From NCBI GenBank assembly GCA_030704615.1, contig CM060732.1:16678001-16742000 (forward strand): a stretch of DNA of 64,000 bases. The letters run 5' to 3'. The DNA comes from Takakia lepidozioides. Taxonomy: Eukaryota > Streptophyta > Takakiopsida > Takakiales > Takakiaceae. Below the pieces are notes generated by a model. That model was not told the origin of the DNA. It saw only the letters and a list, made by a program, of their open reading frames with translations, and did no database searches. Position numbers and translations under genes: made by a program. Positions 13,161-23,539 of this stretch are shown here, piece by piece; the first letter of the stretch is position 1, and each line of letters begins with the position of its first letter.

Positions 13161-14019
13161 TGAACGAAACTGCCGATTCAGAACGGAATCCCCGAACTGA
13201 GAGCCCGTAATTATCGAAAGTGGAATACCACCAGCAAACTGAGGTCAACAAGGTAGCACCAAACCAAAGGCTGCCGGCGATGCATGCCAAGGATGTAGGG
13301 ATGACGTGCACCTTCACCTCCCACCAACCAGAAAAACGTTTTTGAAAGACCAGAGCCACAAGAAGCCGTACTTTTTTTGGATGGAAAACAAACCCCTGAA
13401 AATGACATGAAACCATCCATTATGAAATGACGGCACAACCCCTGGAGAGCAGTAAACAGGAGATCCGATTGTAATGAGATTGTGTTGCGCCAGAATAGCA
13501 CAGAACAAACACCGACACTCCAGAGATACCTCGCACGAATGTGTGCAACACATGGTCATATCCGACACAATCCTTTATACCGAATGACCCATGGGGACGG
13601 TCACGGCATAAAAAAACCACAGGGCATCAGTAAAACCACGTGGATCATAGTGCACATTGAAGCATAACAATTATTGCGAATCTGGAAGAACTGCTCGGAA
13701 TTGAAAAAGCACTACATTTCTACGGCGCATTCGAATTTGAAAGAAGGCAAGGAGGCCGCCATGTATTTGCAGGCGGCGAAGTACATCTGACATATATCGC
13801 AAATGCATGCAACGGATGTTCTTTTTCTCTTCGGCGCTTTATTAGCCTGGGTAATACAAGACGACAATGGATGAATTCCGTTCGCACACAATATCAACAC
13901 CCGCATCCAATACGGTTGACAACGTCCATTTTTATTTTTGTTACATGCGATACCAGCACTTGTTGTCAAACGTCAAACTGGAGAGCTCCAGGGGCACTCG
14001 TGGGGAGCCTTGTTTCCAC
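13161..14019. promoter_or_regulatory. Divergent promoter region of element 1
   Basis: This gap lies between the two head-to-head genes and has no coding signal. It is the only place for both promoters. I could not assign TATA boxes with confidence. Confidence 0.5.
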
Positions 14020-17000
14020 GGAGGAAAAAGGAAAAGAAGTCATTATACTTCACGATTCTAGAACAGAATAGAGCTAGATATAGAATGAGATGGAAAGAGT
14101 GGAGGAAGAGGAAAGGAGGAAGAAGAGGAATACAGGAAAGTGTGGCGATGGAGGAGCAGGATCTGGAGAAGAACAACAACCCACCATAGTTCCAGGAACA
14201 GGCGAGGAGGACACTCTGCGTCTGAGGGAGAGACAGACGACATGGAGGAAGATGTTGACACTGGCCTCACGAACGATCTGACCATGGAAAGAGGAAGGGG
14301 CGAGCTCACCTACATAGTCGCGAAGAGAGCAGCCCGAAGCGGAAAGGGTCCCCGGCAACTAAGGAGTCTTCTCGAGTACTAGGAAAAAGGTAAAATCTAC
14401 GGACCCATATTTGTGAAGAATTCGGCTTTCAATGGCAGGTATTTGTGAAGAAAGAACCATTCAGCGGCAGCTCAACAGTGTGCGTTGCCGCACACTGTTT
14501 GAGCTGCACATGTCACTGTTTAAGGGTGCAAAATTCTTCCTTCAACGACACCTTTCTGAGGATGAAATGAACCCCCGCACTGCCAGCTCAAACAGTGTGC
14601 GGCAACGCACACTGTTTGAGCAGATCTTTTCATGTTGTAGGGTGCAAAATTTGGCCTTGGAGTCAGTTATCTGCAGGTGAAATGAACCCTTCCCAGCCAG
14701 CCCAAACAGTGTGCGGCGCCGCACACTGTTTGAGCTGAACATTTCAATGTTTATGGTGCAAAATCTGGACTTCAGGGCACCTTTCTGAGGATGGAATGAA
14801 CCCTGCACTGCCAGCTCAAACAGTGTGCAGCAACGCACTGTTTGAGCTGAACATTTCAATGTTTAAGGGTGCAAAATTTGGACTTCATGGGTACCTTTCT
14901 GAGGATGGAGTGAACCCTGCAATGCCAGTCCTGAACACTTTTGCAACTGTTTAAGGGTGAAAATTTGGACTTCATGGGTACCTTTCTGAGGATGGAATGA
15001 ACCCTGCACTGCAGCTCAAACAGTGTGCGGCAACGCACACTGTTTGAGCTGAACATTTCAATGTTTCAGGGTGGAAAATTTGAACTCCAGGGGCACCTAT
15101 CTGAGGATGAAATGAACCCTACACTGTCAGCTTAAACAGTGTGCGGCAACGCATACTGTTTGAGCTGAACACTTCAATGTTTCAGGGTGCAAAATTTGGA
15201 CTTCAGGGGCACCAGTTTGAGGATGAAATGAACCCTTCAATGTCAGCCCAAACAGTGTGCGGCAACGCACCACTGTTTGAGCTGAACACTTCAATGTTTC
15301 AGGGTGCAAAATTTGGACTTCAGAGGCACCTCTCTGAGGATGAGATGAACCCTTCACTGTCAGCCCAAACAGTGTGCGGCAACGCACACTGTTCGACCTG
15401 AACATTTCAATGTTTCTGGGTGCAAAATTTGGTCTTCAGGGGCACCTGTTTGAGGATGAAATGAACCCTTCACTGTCAGCCCAAACAGGGTGCGGCAACG
15501 CACACTGTTTGAGCTGAGCACTTCAATGTTTCTTGGTGCAAAATTTGGACTTCAGGGGCACCTATCTCAGGATGAAATGAACAATGTGCTGCCAGCTCAA
15601 CAGTGTGCGGCAACGCACACTGTTTTGAGCTGAACATTTCAATGTTTTAGGGTGCAAAATTTGGTCTTGATGTCTGTTGTGTGAGGGTGAAATGAACCCT
15701 TCACTGCCAGCTCAGACAGTGTGCGGCAACGCACACTGTTTGAGCTGAGCATTTCAATGTTTCTGGTGGAAAATTGAACTCCAGGGGCACCTATCTGAGG
15801 ATGAAATGAACCCTACACTGTCAGCTGAAACAGTGTGCGGCAACGCATACTGTTTGAGCTGAACACTTCAATGTTTCAGGGTGCAAAATTTGGACTTCAG
15901 GGGCACCAGTTTGAGGATGAAATGAACCCTTCAATGTCAGCCCAAACAGTGTGCGGCAACGCACACTGTTTGAGCTGAACACTTCAATGTTTCAGGGTGC
16001 AAAATTTGGACTTCAGAGGCACCTCTCTGAGGATGAGATGAACCCTTCACTGTCAGCCCAAACAGTGTGCGGCAACGCACACTGTTCGAGCTGAACATTT
16101 CAATGTTTCTGGGTGCAAAATTTGGTCTTCAGGGGCACCTGTTTGAGGATGAAATGAACCCTTCACTGTCAGCCCAAACAGTGTGCGCAACGCACACTGT
16201 TTGAGCTGAACATTTCAATGTTATAGGGTGCAAAATTTGATCTTCAGGGGCACCTGTTTGCGGATGAAATGAACCCTTCACTGTCAGCCCAAACAGTGTG
16301 CGGCAACGCACACTGTTTGAGCTGCGCATTTCAATGTTTCTGGGTGCAAAATTTGGACTTCAGGGGCACCTGTGTGAGGGTGAAATGAACCCTTCACTGC
16401 CAGCTCAGACAGTGTGCGGCAACGCACACTGTTTGAGCTGAGCTTTCATGTTTCTGGGTGCAAAATTTGGACTTCAGGGGCACCTGTGTGAGGGTGAAAT
16501 GAACCCTTCACTGCCAGCTCAGACAGTGTGCGGCAACGCACACTGTTTGAGCTGAGCATTTCAATGTTTCTGGGTGCAAAATTTGGACTTCAGGGGCACC
16601 TGTGTGAGGGTGAAATGAACCCTTCACTGCCAGCTCAGACAGTGTGCGGCAACGCACACTGTTTGAGCTGAGCATTTCAATGTTTCTGGGTGCAAAATTT
16701 GGACTTCAGGGGCACCTGTGTGAGGGTGAAATGAACCCTTCACTGCCAGCTCAGACAGTGTGCGGCAATGCACACTGTTTGAGCTGAACATTTCAATGTT
16801 CTAGGGTGCAAAATTTGGACTTCAGGGGCACGTCTCTGAGGATGAGATCAACCCTTCACTGTCAGCCCAAACAGTGTGCGGCAACGCACACTGTTTGAGC
16901 TGAGCACTTCAATGTTTCTTAATGCAAAATTTGAACTTCAGGGGCACCTATCTCAGGATGAAATGAACACTGTGCTGCCAGCTCAAACAGTGTGCGGCAA

Positions 17001-20000
17001 CGCACACTGTTTGAGCTGATTATTTCCCTGTTTTAGGGTGCAAAATTTGGTCTTGATGTCTGTTATGTGAGGGTGAAATGAACCCTTCACTGCCAGCTCA
17101 GACAGTGTGCGGCAACGCACACTGTTTGAGCTGAACATTTCAATGTTTAAGGGTGCAAAATTTGGTCTTTGCTGTCTGTTATCTGAGGATGAAATGAACC
17201 CTTCAAAACCAGCTCAAACAGCGTGCGGCAACGCACACTGTTTGAGCAGACCTTTTCAATGTTTTAGGGTTCAAATTTGGTCTTGATGTCTGTTATGTTA
17301 GGGTGAAATGAACCCTTCACTGCCAGCTCAGACAGTGTGCGGCAACGCACTCTGTTTGAGCTGAACACTTCAATGTTTCAGGCTGCAAAATTTGGACTTC
17401 AGGGGCACCCCTCTGAGGATGAGATGAATCCTTCACTGTCAGCCCAAACAGTGTGCGGCAACGCACACTGTTTGAGCTGAGCATTTCAATGTTTCTGGGT
17501 GCAAAATTTGGACTTCAGGGGCACATTTCTGAGTATAAAATGAACCCTTCACTGTCAGCTCAAACAGTCTGCGGAACCGCACACTGTTTAGGCAGAACAT
17601 ATGAATATTGAAGGGCGCAACTTTCGGCCCTCATGGGCAGATATTTGAGCAGAACTTTTCAATGTTCTTTCCCTGTGAAAATCGGGAACATAGTGCAGGT
17701 CCGTGAGGATCAATGAACACTTACCTGGCAGCTCAAAGAACACTTACCTTTTTATCCCACTTTTTCATGCATCGGTCGACGTTTCATTCCTCTCTTATAA
17801 GAATTTGAGTGAACAACCTTGCAGGAGAAAATGCAAAGTGTGGCGGATGAGGTCCCTCAGGGTCAGGGGAAGGAGACCATAGTTGATGTTGACGATGAGT
17901 TTTATGAAAGCAAAGCCGCTGAGATGCTGGGGGTCAAAAGGTGAACTCTCAGCTTGTGGTTCAAAGTATGCTTGCTCCTGGTGGGAGGTTGAAGATTCCC
18001 CTGTGTAGGTTGGTTTCCATGCCCGTCGTTCGTCCACCCTTGTCAAAGACATTCTCAAGCTGGAGGCCGAGTTTGTTCATGGGTATTTGGATGGATCCGC
18101 AGTCTTTTACGTTTCTACTAGGGATTCTAGAGGTAACGAGCTCCTTTTGGATGAGTCAATCGTCGACTCCTGGGACCCCATTTGGAGACAGGTGAACGAA
18201 TCCTTCGAACTTCTTCTCTCCAGGAAACCTTCCACCCAAGTATTCTCGGGGAAGATGTTTCACGTTTGGGATGGCAACCACCGGTTGCTTGCATGGATGG
18301 CTGTCATTGGGAGGCTGCACTCACAGGAGGAAGAGTGGCATTACTCTGTTCGATCGATGGTGCTTGATTGTGACGACAACATGATGGGTCTTCTGACGGC
18401 AATGAATGATGTGAACAGGTTGGTTTCTCATTGTACATGTTGCACTTCTGGTTCCGTTCTTCCTTGATTCAAGTCCTTGAATTACATTCTGAAATTCAGA
18501 TATCATTCTGCAGAGGGACGGAGACATCGCATGTCAAAACGAGTCTGGTTCACACACTTTATAGGATACAAAGGATCGGGCAGATGCCCTTGACCAACTT
18601 CAAGACCATCCTTTCGGCAGAGATGTATAAGAAATGCGAAAGCTCCAAGACTTCGGAAACATGGTACTCGTTGACCCGTGAGGCTTTCATGGAGTACATG
18701 TACACGGTGAGATACATCTTCCTTCATCTGGCCTTTCCATATTCCTGCTTCCACATGTTTGTTTCTGTCTGTCTCCCTTGACCTTGGATTGATGCAACTC
18801 TCTTGCATTCCCTTGCAGCAAGACATTGCAGATGCAGGGGAGCGTGGCAAACTGGAATACTACAGCTCTACCCCTGAGGAGAGAAGGACAGCAAAGGGGG
18901 TTGAAAGTCACATCCAGAAGGAGATGAACGCTACAAGAAGGACAATAATGAGTGCTTTTGTGAAGCAGTTGAGAATGGCCGACCCATCATTCGGGCCGCA
19001 GTTTCTCCTGGAGATAAAAAACCATTATAACAAGCCAGGCAAGCCGGAGATGGCCCAGGAGAAGTTGCACAGGTTGTCTACCGCCGTCGTGTCTTCTGAA
19101 CAGAAGGTGAAGTGGCTACAGATATGGAACTCCGATCCCACAGTTAGGGATACCCACATGTTCCCAAGGCCAGAGAAGGAGAAGAAGACCCAGCGTGTCG
19201 TTCCTGTCAGTGACAATGTGCTGGACACCTGGCTTCACAAGGCCACTTACTGGAGCCAGGTGTGATGTCCTCTCGTATCTCACTTTCTTTTCTCTTTTCC
19301 TGTCCTTCTCTTCCCATTGCCTCTTACATTCGCTGTGACTGTTTTTGGGTTCATTCTTCCATTTCAATTGTTTTGCAGTTGGAAGAAAGGGCCCGATCGG
19401 TTCTGCATACTCAGCTGGCTGACTATGGCATCACTATGACAGCTCCGAAGGTCTCCTTCGAAGCATACATGAGGAAATGGAGAGCCACAGTGTGGCACTC
19501 TGGTTTCTTTAGAGAGTTCAGCAAGGAGGGTGGCATCAGTCGAACAAATGAGCTTGACCAGCAGGAAAAAGGAGAGGAAGCCTGGAAACGATGCCTTTAC
19601 AGGTGCACACCCTTGCACTCTTTGCTTGTGTTGTGGTTGCAATGTGTTGTGTGGCATACTGTTTAAGGGGGTCTTCCTGGTGTGTTGAAAAAGCTGGGAC
19701 ACAATATGTGCATTGGAAAATGAGGCTGTGTCTGTTCCTGCAGGTACATTAAGTTTGTTCTCTTGGAAGAGAATTGCTTGGACAAACATCCAGATTTCGT
19801 GGACCTTTGGCTTGTCCCTGCTGGCAACCAGACCATGTTCACTGCTGGGATCTTGCATGACTGGGGTCCAGACCATCTTTCTTCTTGTGGTTGGTATTTG
19901 GATTGCCCTCCTTCAGAGACCCCAGCTGTAGAGTTGTCTTTGAGGAGAGAGAATGACCGTATTGCAGCCACTGCCGCAGCAGCGGACCTCGACATTCATG

Positions 20001-21940
20001 AGCGTAATCTGAGGACTCTTGCAGAGAAGGAGCCTCCCGCTCAGGATACCCCGGGTAGAGGAAGAAAGGCAAAGGGAAAAGATGTTGCTGGTGTTGTGGG
20101 GAAGGGAAGGGGTAGAGGGAAGGTGGCACAAGGGCAGGGAAGTGTTGCAGCTATTGGCCCTGTGGAGCATGTCCAGCAGACTCCACCGCATGGTAGGGGA
20201 TCCGGGAAAAAACAAGGGGGTGGTTGATCCCAAGGACCCGTACCATGCAGTGGAACATCCCACGAGGGTCATTCGTCCAACCAGGTTGGAGATTGCCAAC
20301 GTCGGGTTCCTTGCAATGATGGAGTCGAAGAAATCTGATTACAAGGGCGAGCCATCACCAGTGTGGGAGAGGATTGTCGAGTTCCTCAGCACGGTGCGTG
20401 TTCTCTTTGGGTTCTGTGGCTTCTGCTCTCTTTGTCTGCTGTGGGCATGGATCGTTTATAAACTTGTCAGAATTCCATTGTATTTTTGTTTGCAGGCTAA
20501 AATGACCAAATCGTGGGTGAACGGGAAGGAGAAGCCATATGCAGCGGAACTCATCATCTTGGACATCCCTGATGGGTTGGCAGTCCCGGATATCCCTCCA
20601 TCGGGTGCTTGTCCGGGTTGGAATGCATTTGATGAGCGCTACTGGCGGTGGGTTTTTTCCTTTTGCAACTTCTTCCTTTCCGATGCAGGTGTTTTGGTTC
20701 TCATCCAGTCCATCGATGTTCGGTGTCGCCGTGCCCTTGCCAGCTATTTGAAAGCCTCGGGCATGAGAGTCGTGAAGACATGGAATTGTGTGAACAGCAT
20801 GTACCTTACGAAGGGGGATCGTCCGGGAGAGATGGTGAGTTTCCCTTCTTCTTCCTCTTCTTTTTTGTTCTGGGATTGTGTTGTATAGGTCGCTCCAACT
20901 CATATGTAGGGGCCCGATTTTATTTTGGTTCTTAGTTCCTTGTGGATGTCATGTTCGCAGACTCGTCTGTTTGAAGCTGTTTGTCTCGTCCGGGTGCATC
21001 CACCAACGACTCCGGCCGGCATTACGGAGTTTGCCATCACTCACGGGGGCAAGTTCATAGATGACAGGACAGATCCTCCCACGGATGACATGCATCACAA
21101 CTACGTCGACAGCAACGTGTGCTTGCGAAGGGGGAATGGGGTTCCTTGGAGAGGGGCGAGGGAGAGGAGCCCGGCTTTCATTCAAACGATTGTGGAGTGC
21201 TGCACCTACACAGACGCCAGAGTTCTGGATTTGTCGATGGGCACAGGTTCGTCTCTTCAACATTCACATTTCATGAGGTTTGATTGAGCTTGCACTTTCA
21301 GCACTTTCCACCGTTCCGAATGTGTCTTCAATGTCTGCTTACTTCATTCTATTCCACTGCAGGTGCTTCGTACCACGCTTGCAAGGCCAGTGCGCGACAT
21401 GTCTTTGGGATTGAAGGGGATGCTGAGATTTACAAGAACCTCCTGATGGGTTTGGGTGGACACACTTCTCAGGTCCTTCCGAAGCCCCGTCCCGCTGATA
21501 CTGGTACAGAGGAGACTTCTGACAAGGAGCTGGACTCCGACTTTGCCTGTGAGTAAGTTGAACCTGTGCATGCTTGCATTGTTGTTTCAATATCGAGAAT
21601 CGCTGTTCTTGAGGCAAAGTGCACATGGGAGACATCCTCTTCGTTGGACTTGTGCATTGCATCATTGTGTTAAAAATGGGATTTTGTGGACATGTGTAGG
21701 AGTCCGCGTGCTTCCACTTGCCCTCCTGGGCTATCACACCTATTTGGACTTGTTTTCAGTCCTCCTCGGTCTTGTGTGCTACCTGTCTATGCGGAGGCAC
21801 TCGCAGCAAGCATGTCCGTTCATGGCACTCAGAGTCCACCTTGCGATGGCCTTCGTAGAACACGTGGTGTTGGGGCCAGAATCTTTGTAGATGACATAGC
21901 ACAGGAGGTGGACATTGATTGTGATGACTGCGACACTTGA
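14020..21940 (+). pseudogene. Element 1 ParB-fold/DNA methyltransferase fusion gene, ten exons
   Basis: Approximate exons: 14020-14394, 17820-18418, 18515-18708, 18820-19258, 19378-19602, 19743-20394, 20495-20834, 20961-21246, 21363-21548 and 21700-21940. All introns are GT-AG. Exon 2 is a ParB/sulfiredoxin-like domain (VVRPPL near its start, then FHVWDGNHRLLAWM). A linker of about 300 residues follows, with a basic Gly/Lys/Arg tract at about 20050-20220. Exons 7-9 are a circularly permuted Rossmann methyltransferase: motif IV-like IILDIPDG (20556), W.WVF...LSDAGVLVL, then RSPAFIQ and motif I VLDLSMGTG-GASYHACK, then RHVFGIEGDAE. This is the order of beta-class N4/N6 amino-methyltransferases, though motif IV is atypical. 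Single-base frame breaks near 17935, 18045 and 20200 argue for a pseudogene or assembly indels. Intron 1 holds the palindrome array. The expected site of action is nuclear DNA. Confidence 0.78.
14455..17640 (+). repeat. Tandem array of about 28 palindrome units in methyltransferase intron 1 (element 1)
   Basis: Units of about 115 bp each carry an 18-bp arm CAGCTCAAACAGTGTGCG, a 4-base centre GCAA, and the exact complementary arm. Between hairpins lie conserved words GGTGCAAAATTTGG, CTTCAGGGGCACC and GATGAAATGAACCC, plus a smaller inverted repeat AACATT-TC-AATGTT. The first unit has the centre flipped (TTGC) and the third has GCGC, making a perfect palindrome. The unit near 14930 is decayed. 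Sub-blocks at 15000-15500 and 15770-16200 are nearly identical, indicating duplication within the array. The array lies between exon 1 (ending about 14394) and exon 2 (starting about 17820). Confidence 0.95.
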
Positions 21941-22189
21941 TATGAAGTATTCTTTTGGTTTAATTCTGGGACAAATTTGAAATGGGATGGTTGTGTGTCC
22001 TTATTGTCCTCTTTGCAATGTGTGCATGGAATTCACATTCATGGTTCCAAACTATTGTTGGAGATGGGGGTTGCATGGACTGCCCGGATTGTTCCTTCAA
22101 TATATTTGTTGTTTTGTGGACCTCACAGACTTGAGTACATTGCAAAAACAAACAAACCACTTTGTTCTCAATTCTCAATTCTCCCCACA

Positions 22190-22343
22190 TCAACCCGCGG
22201 AAATAGGTGACACCACTCGGAAATAGGTGACATCCGCGGAAATAGGCACTGTTTGCATGCTGACGTGGCATGAGCCTGTGCTGGGCTCACGCTTTCCTGG
22301 GCTCACAGGCTCACGCCTCCAGGCTCACGGAATAGCACCCCCC
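22190..22343 (+). repeat. Right terminus of element 1 with GGAAATAGG iterons
   Basis: Three copies of CGGAAATAGG, two followed by TGACA, lie at about 22197-22246, then a block of GGCTCACG words to the end at 22343. The same GGAAATAGG word occurs twice at the matching end of element 3, and a decayed form (CCGCGGTAAAGG, CCGCGGGAATA) at that of element 2. Confidence 0.75.
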
Positions 22344-22352
22344 TATGTCAGC
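22344..22352 (+). repeat. Target-site duplication of element 1, right copy
   Basis: TATGTCAGC, identical to 9159-9167; LINE sequence resumes immediately after it. Confidence 0.88.
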
Positions 22353-23420
22353 ATGGAGAAAACAGCCAATGTGGCTGTTCGGGGGTGAGTTTGGCATCCC
22401 ATCCTTAAGCTCCCGACGAGATGAATTCAAGGCCAGATGGTGGGGTCAGCTGCAACATATGCCCAACACCAGATATCCTAAGTTGATCGACTCTAAATCT
22501 TGGAAACAGGACCGCCCTGTCAAACAGACTAAGTCCTGGCAGAAGAGAGTAGAAAAGATTCTCAAGGACCTGGACCTGGATCCGCAAGTCTTGACCCTGC
22601 TGGATAAATCTGCCTTAGAGGCTGTAGTGTCTGAAGCCATGTCTGTTGCCATGAGATTGTCTGATGAAAATTAAGTTAGGCAGAGAACTTCCCCGAACTT
22701 GTTTCCAGTCAGTGACATGGGGGTGGACATCTTGGATGACCTGAAGGGTCCACCCACTCTCGGCACTAGACTGAAATTTAAACTCAGGGCAGGAAGCCTA
22801 CCTTTGAACAGCAAATAGAAGCAGATCAGAAAGGGAGAGTGCAATTGTCCGTTGTGTGGGCAATCTGAAGACAGTATTCATTTTCTGATACGCTGTCTGG
22901 GGTTCTCTCACCAAAGAGACGCTCTCTTCAATTCTATCAAGGGAATTGTGCCTGTACCCCTGTTTACCAACTTTGAAAGACTCGAGGCTGAGCCAAAAGC
23001 CCAGGCCCTCCTGAGGCCTAGTTTTTGGGCAAATCACACACAGCAGATTGATGCTTGTGTGAAGGGATTTCTAGAGGATATCTGGAAAACCCGGATCAAT
23101 GCTTTATACGAAGGTAAGTCTTACTACCAACGTCATAGGGTCATTGTCTGACTCACTGCCCGGGGTGCTATCACCATACAGACCACCGGATATCCAAGCT
23201 ATCAATTGAATTGTGTCTACACCTGTGTTTACAAACATTGAGAGTCTTTAGGCCTTTTGGGGCTCCGATGTTGGGCTCCACCATACAGCCATTTGCTGAT
23301 TGTGTGAATAGATGTCCACTCCCTATGTGCAAAACCCAGATGGATGTTCTGTTTCCTGGTAAGTGTGTATGATGGTACTGATGTGAACCCGCCCACATTA
23401 TGTTTCTTCACCAATGAATG
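22353..23420 (+). mobile_element. LINE 3' part, right of element 1, with a duplicated tail
   Basis: This continues the LINE interrupted at 9167 (RYPKLIDSKSWKQDRPVKQ, then QVLTLLDKSALEAVV). A C-terminal zinc motif of LINE reverse transcriptases, CPLCGQSEDSIHFLIRC, lies at about 22846-22896. Several frame changes separate the pieces. 23180-23380 is a diverged second copy of the final 200 bp (again ending in GGTAAGT), so the tail was duplicated. There is no endonuclease or catalytic reverse-transcriptase part here. Confidence 0.82.
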
Positions 23421-23539
23421 GCCTTATATGTTATGAGGATATTCTGTCCCTCTCCTTTTCAGTTTTTGGCACTTGCGCTGCAGGGGAGTGGGTTTGAGGT
23501 CAGCCAATCCATAGTTGTGGTTGTGGGATCGTTTGTGCT

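Larger units (their letters stand above)
9168..22343 (+). mobile_element. Element 1: MULE-like transposon carrying a transposase and a ParB-methyltransferase gene
   Basis: This element of 13,176 bp is bounded by the 9-bp direct repeat TATGTCAGC (9159-9167 and 22344-22352). Its LINE target is uninterrupted at about 56010-56030. The left terminus has 13 bases then GCGTGAGCC. The right terminus, read inwards on the minus strand, has 13 bases then CCGTGAGCC. GTGAGC/GCTCAC words are repeated just inside both ends. Inside lie a minus-strand transposase (9651-13160), a divergent promoter gap, and a plus-strand ParB-methyltransferase gene (14020-21940). A 9-bp duplication, the transposase type and the SWIM finger all fit the Mutator-like superfamily. 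The weak inverted repeats are unusual for a MULE. Confidence 0.88.

Noticed and set aside
14432-16329. Several 60-105 residue open frames with repeated SNSVRCRTLFEL-type text
   Set aside because: They are translations of the palindromic intron array; both strands and all units give similar text because of the inverted repeats.
14455-17640. CRISPR array
   Set aside because: Unit spacing is regular but the spacers are conserved, not unique, and the context is a spliced plant-type gene.
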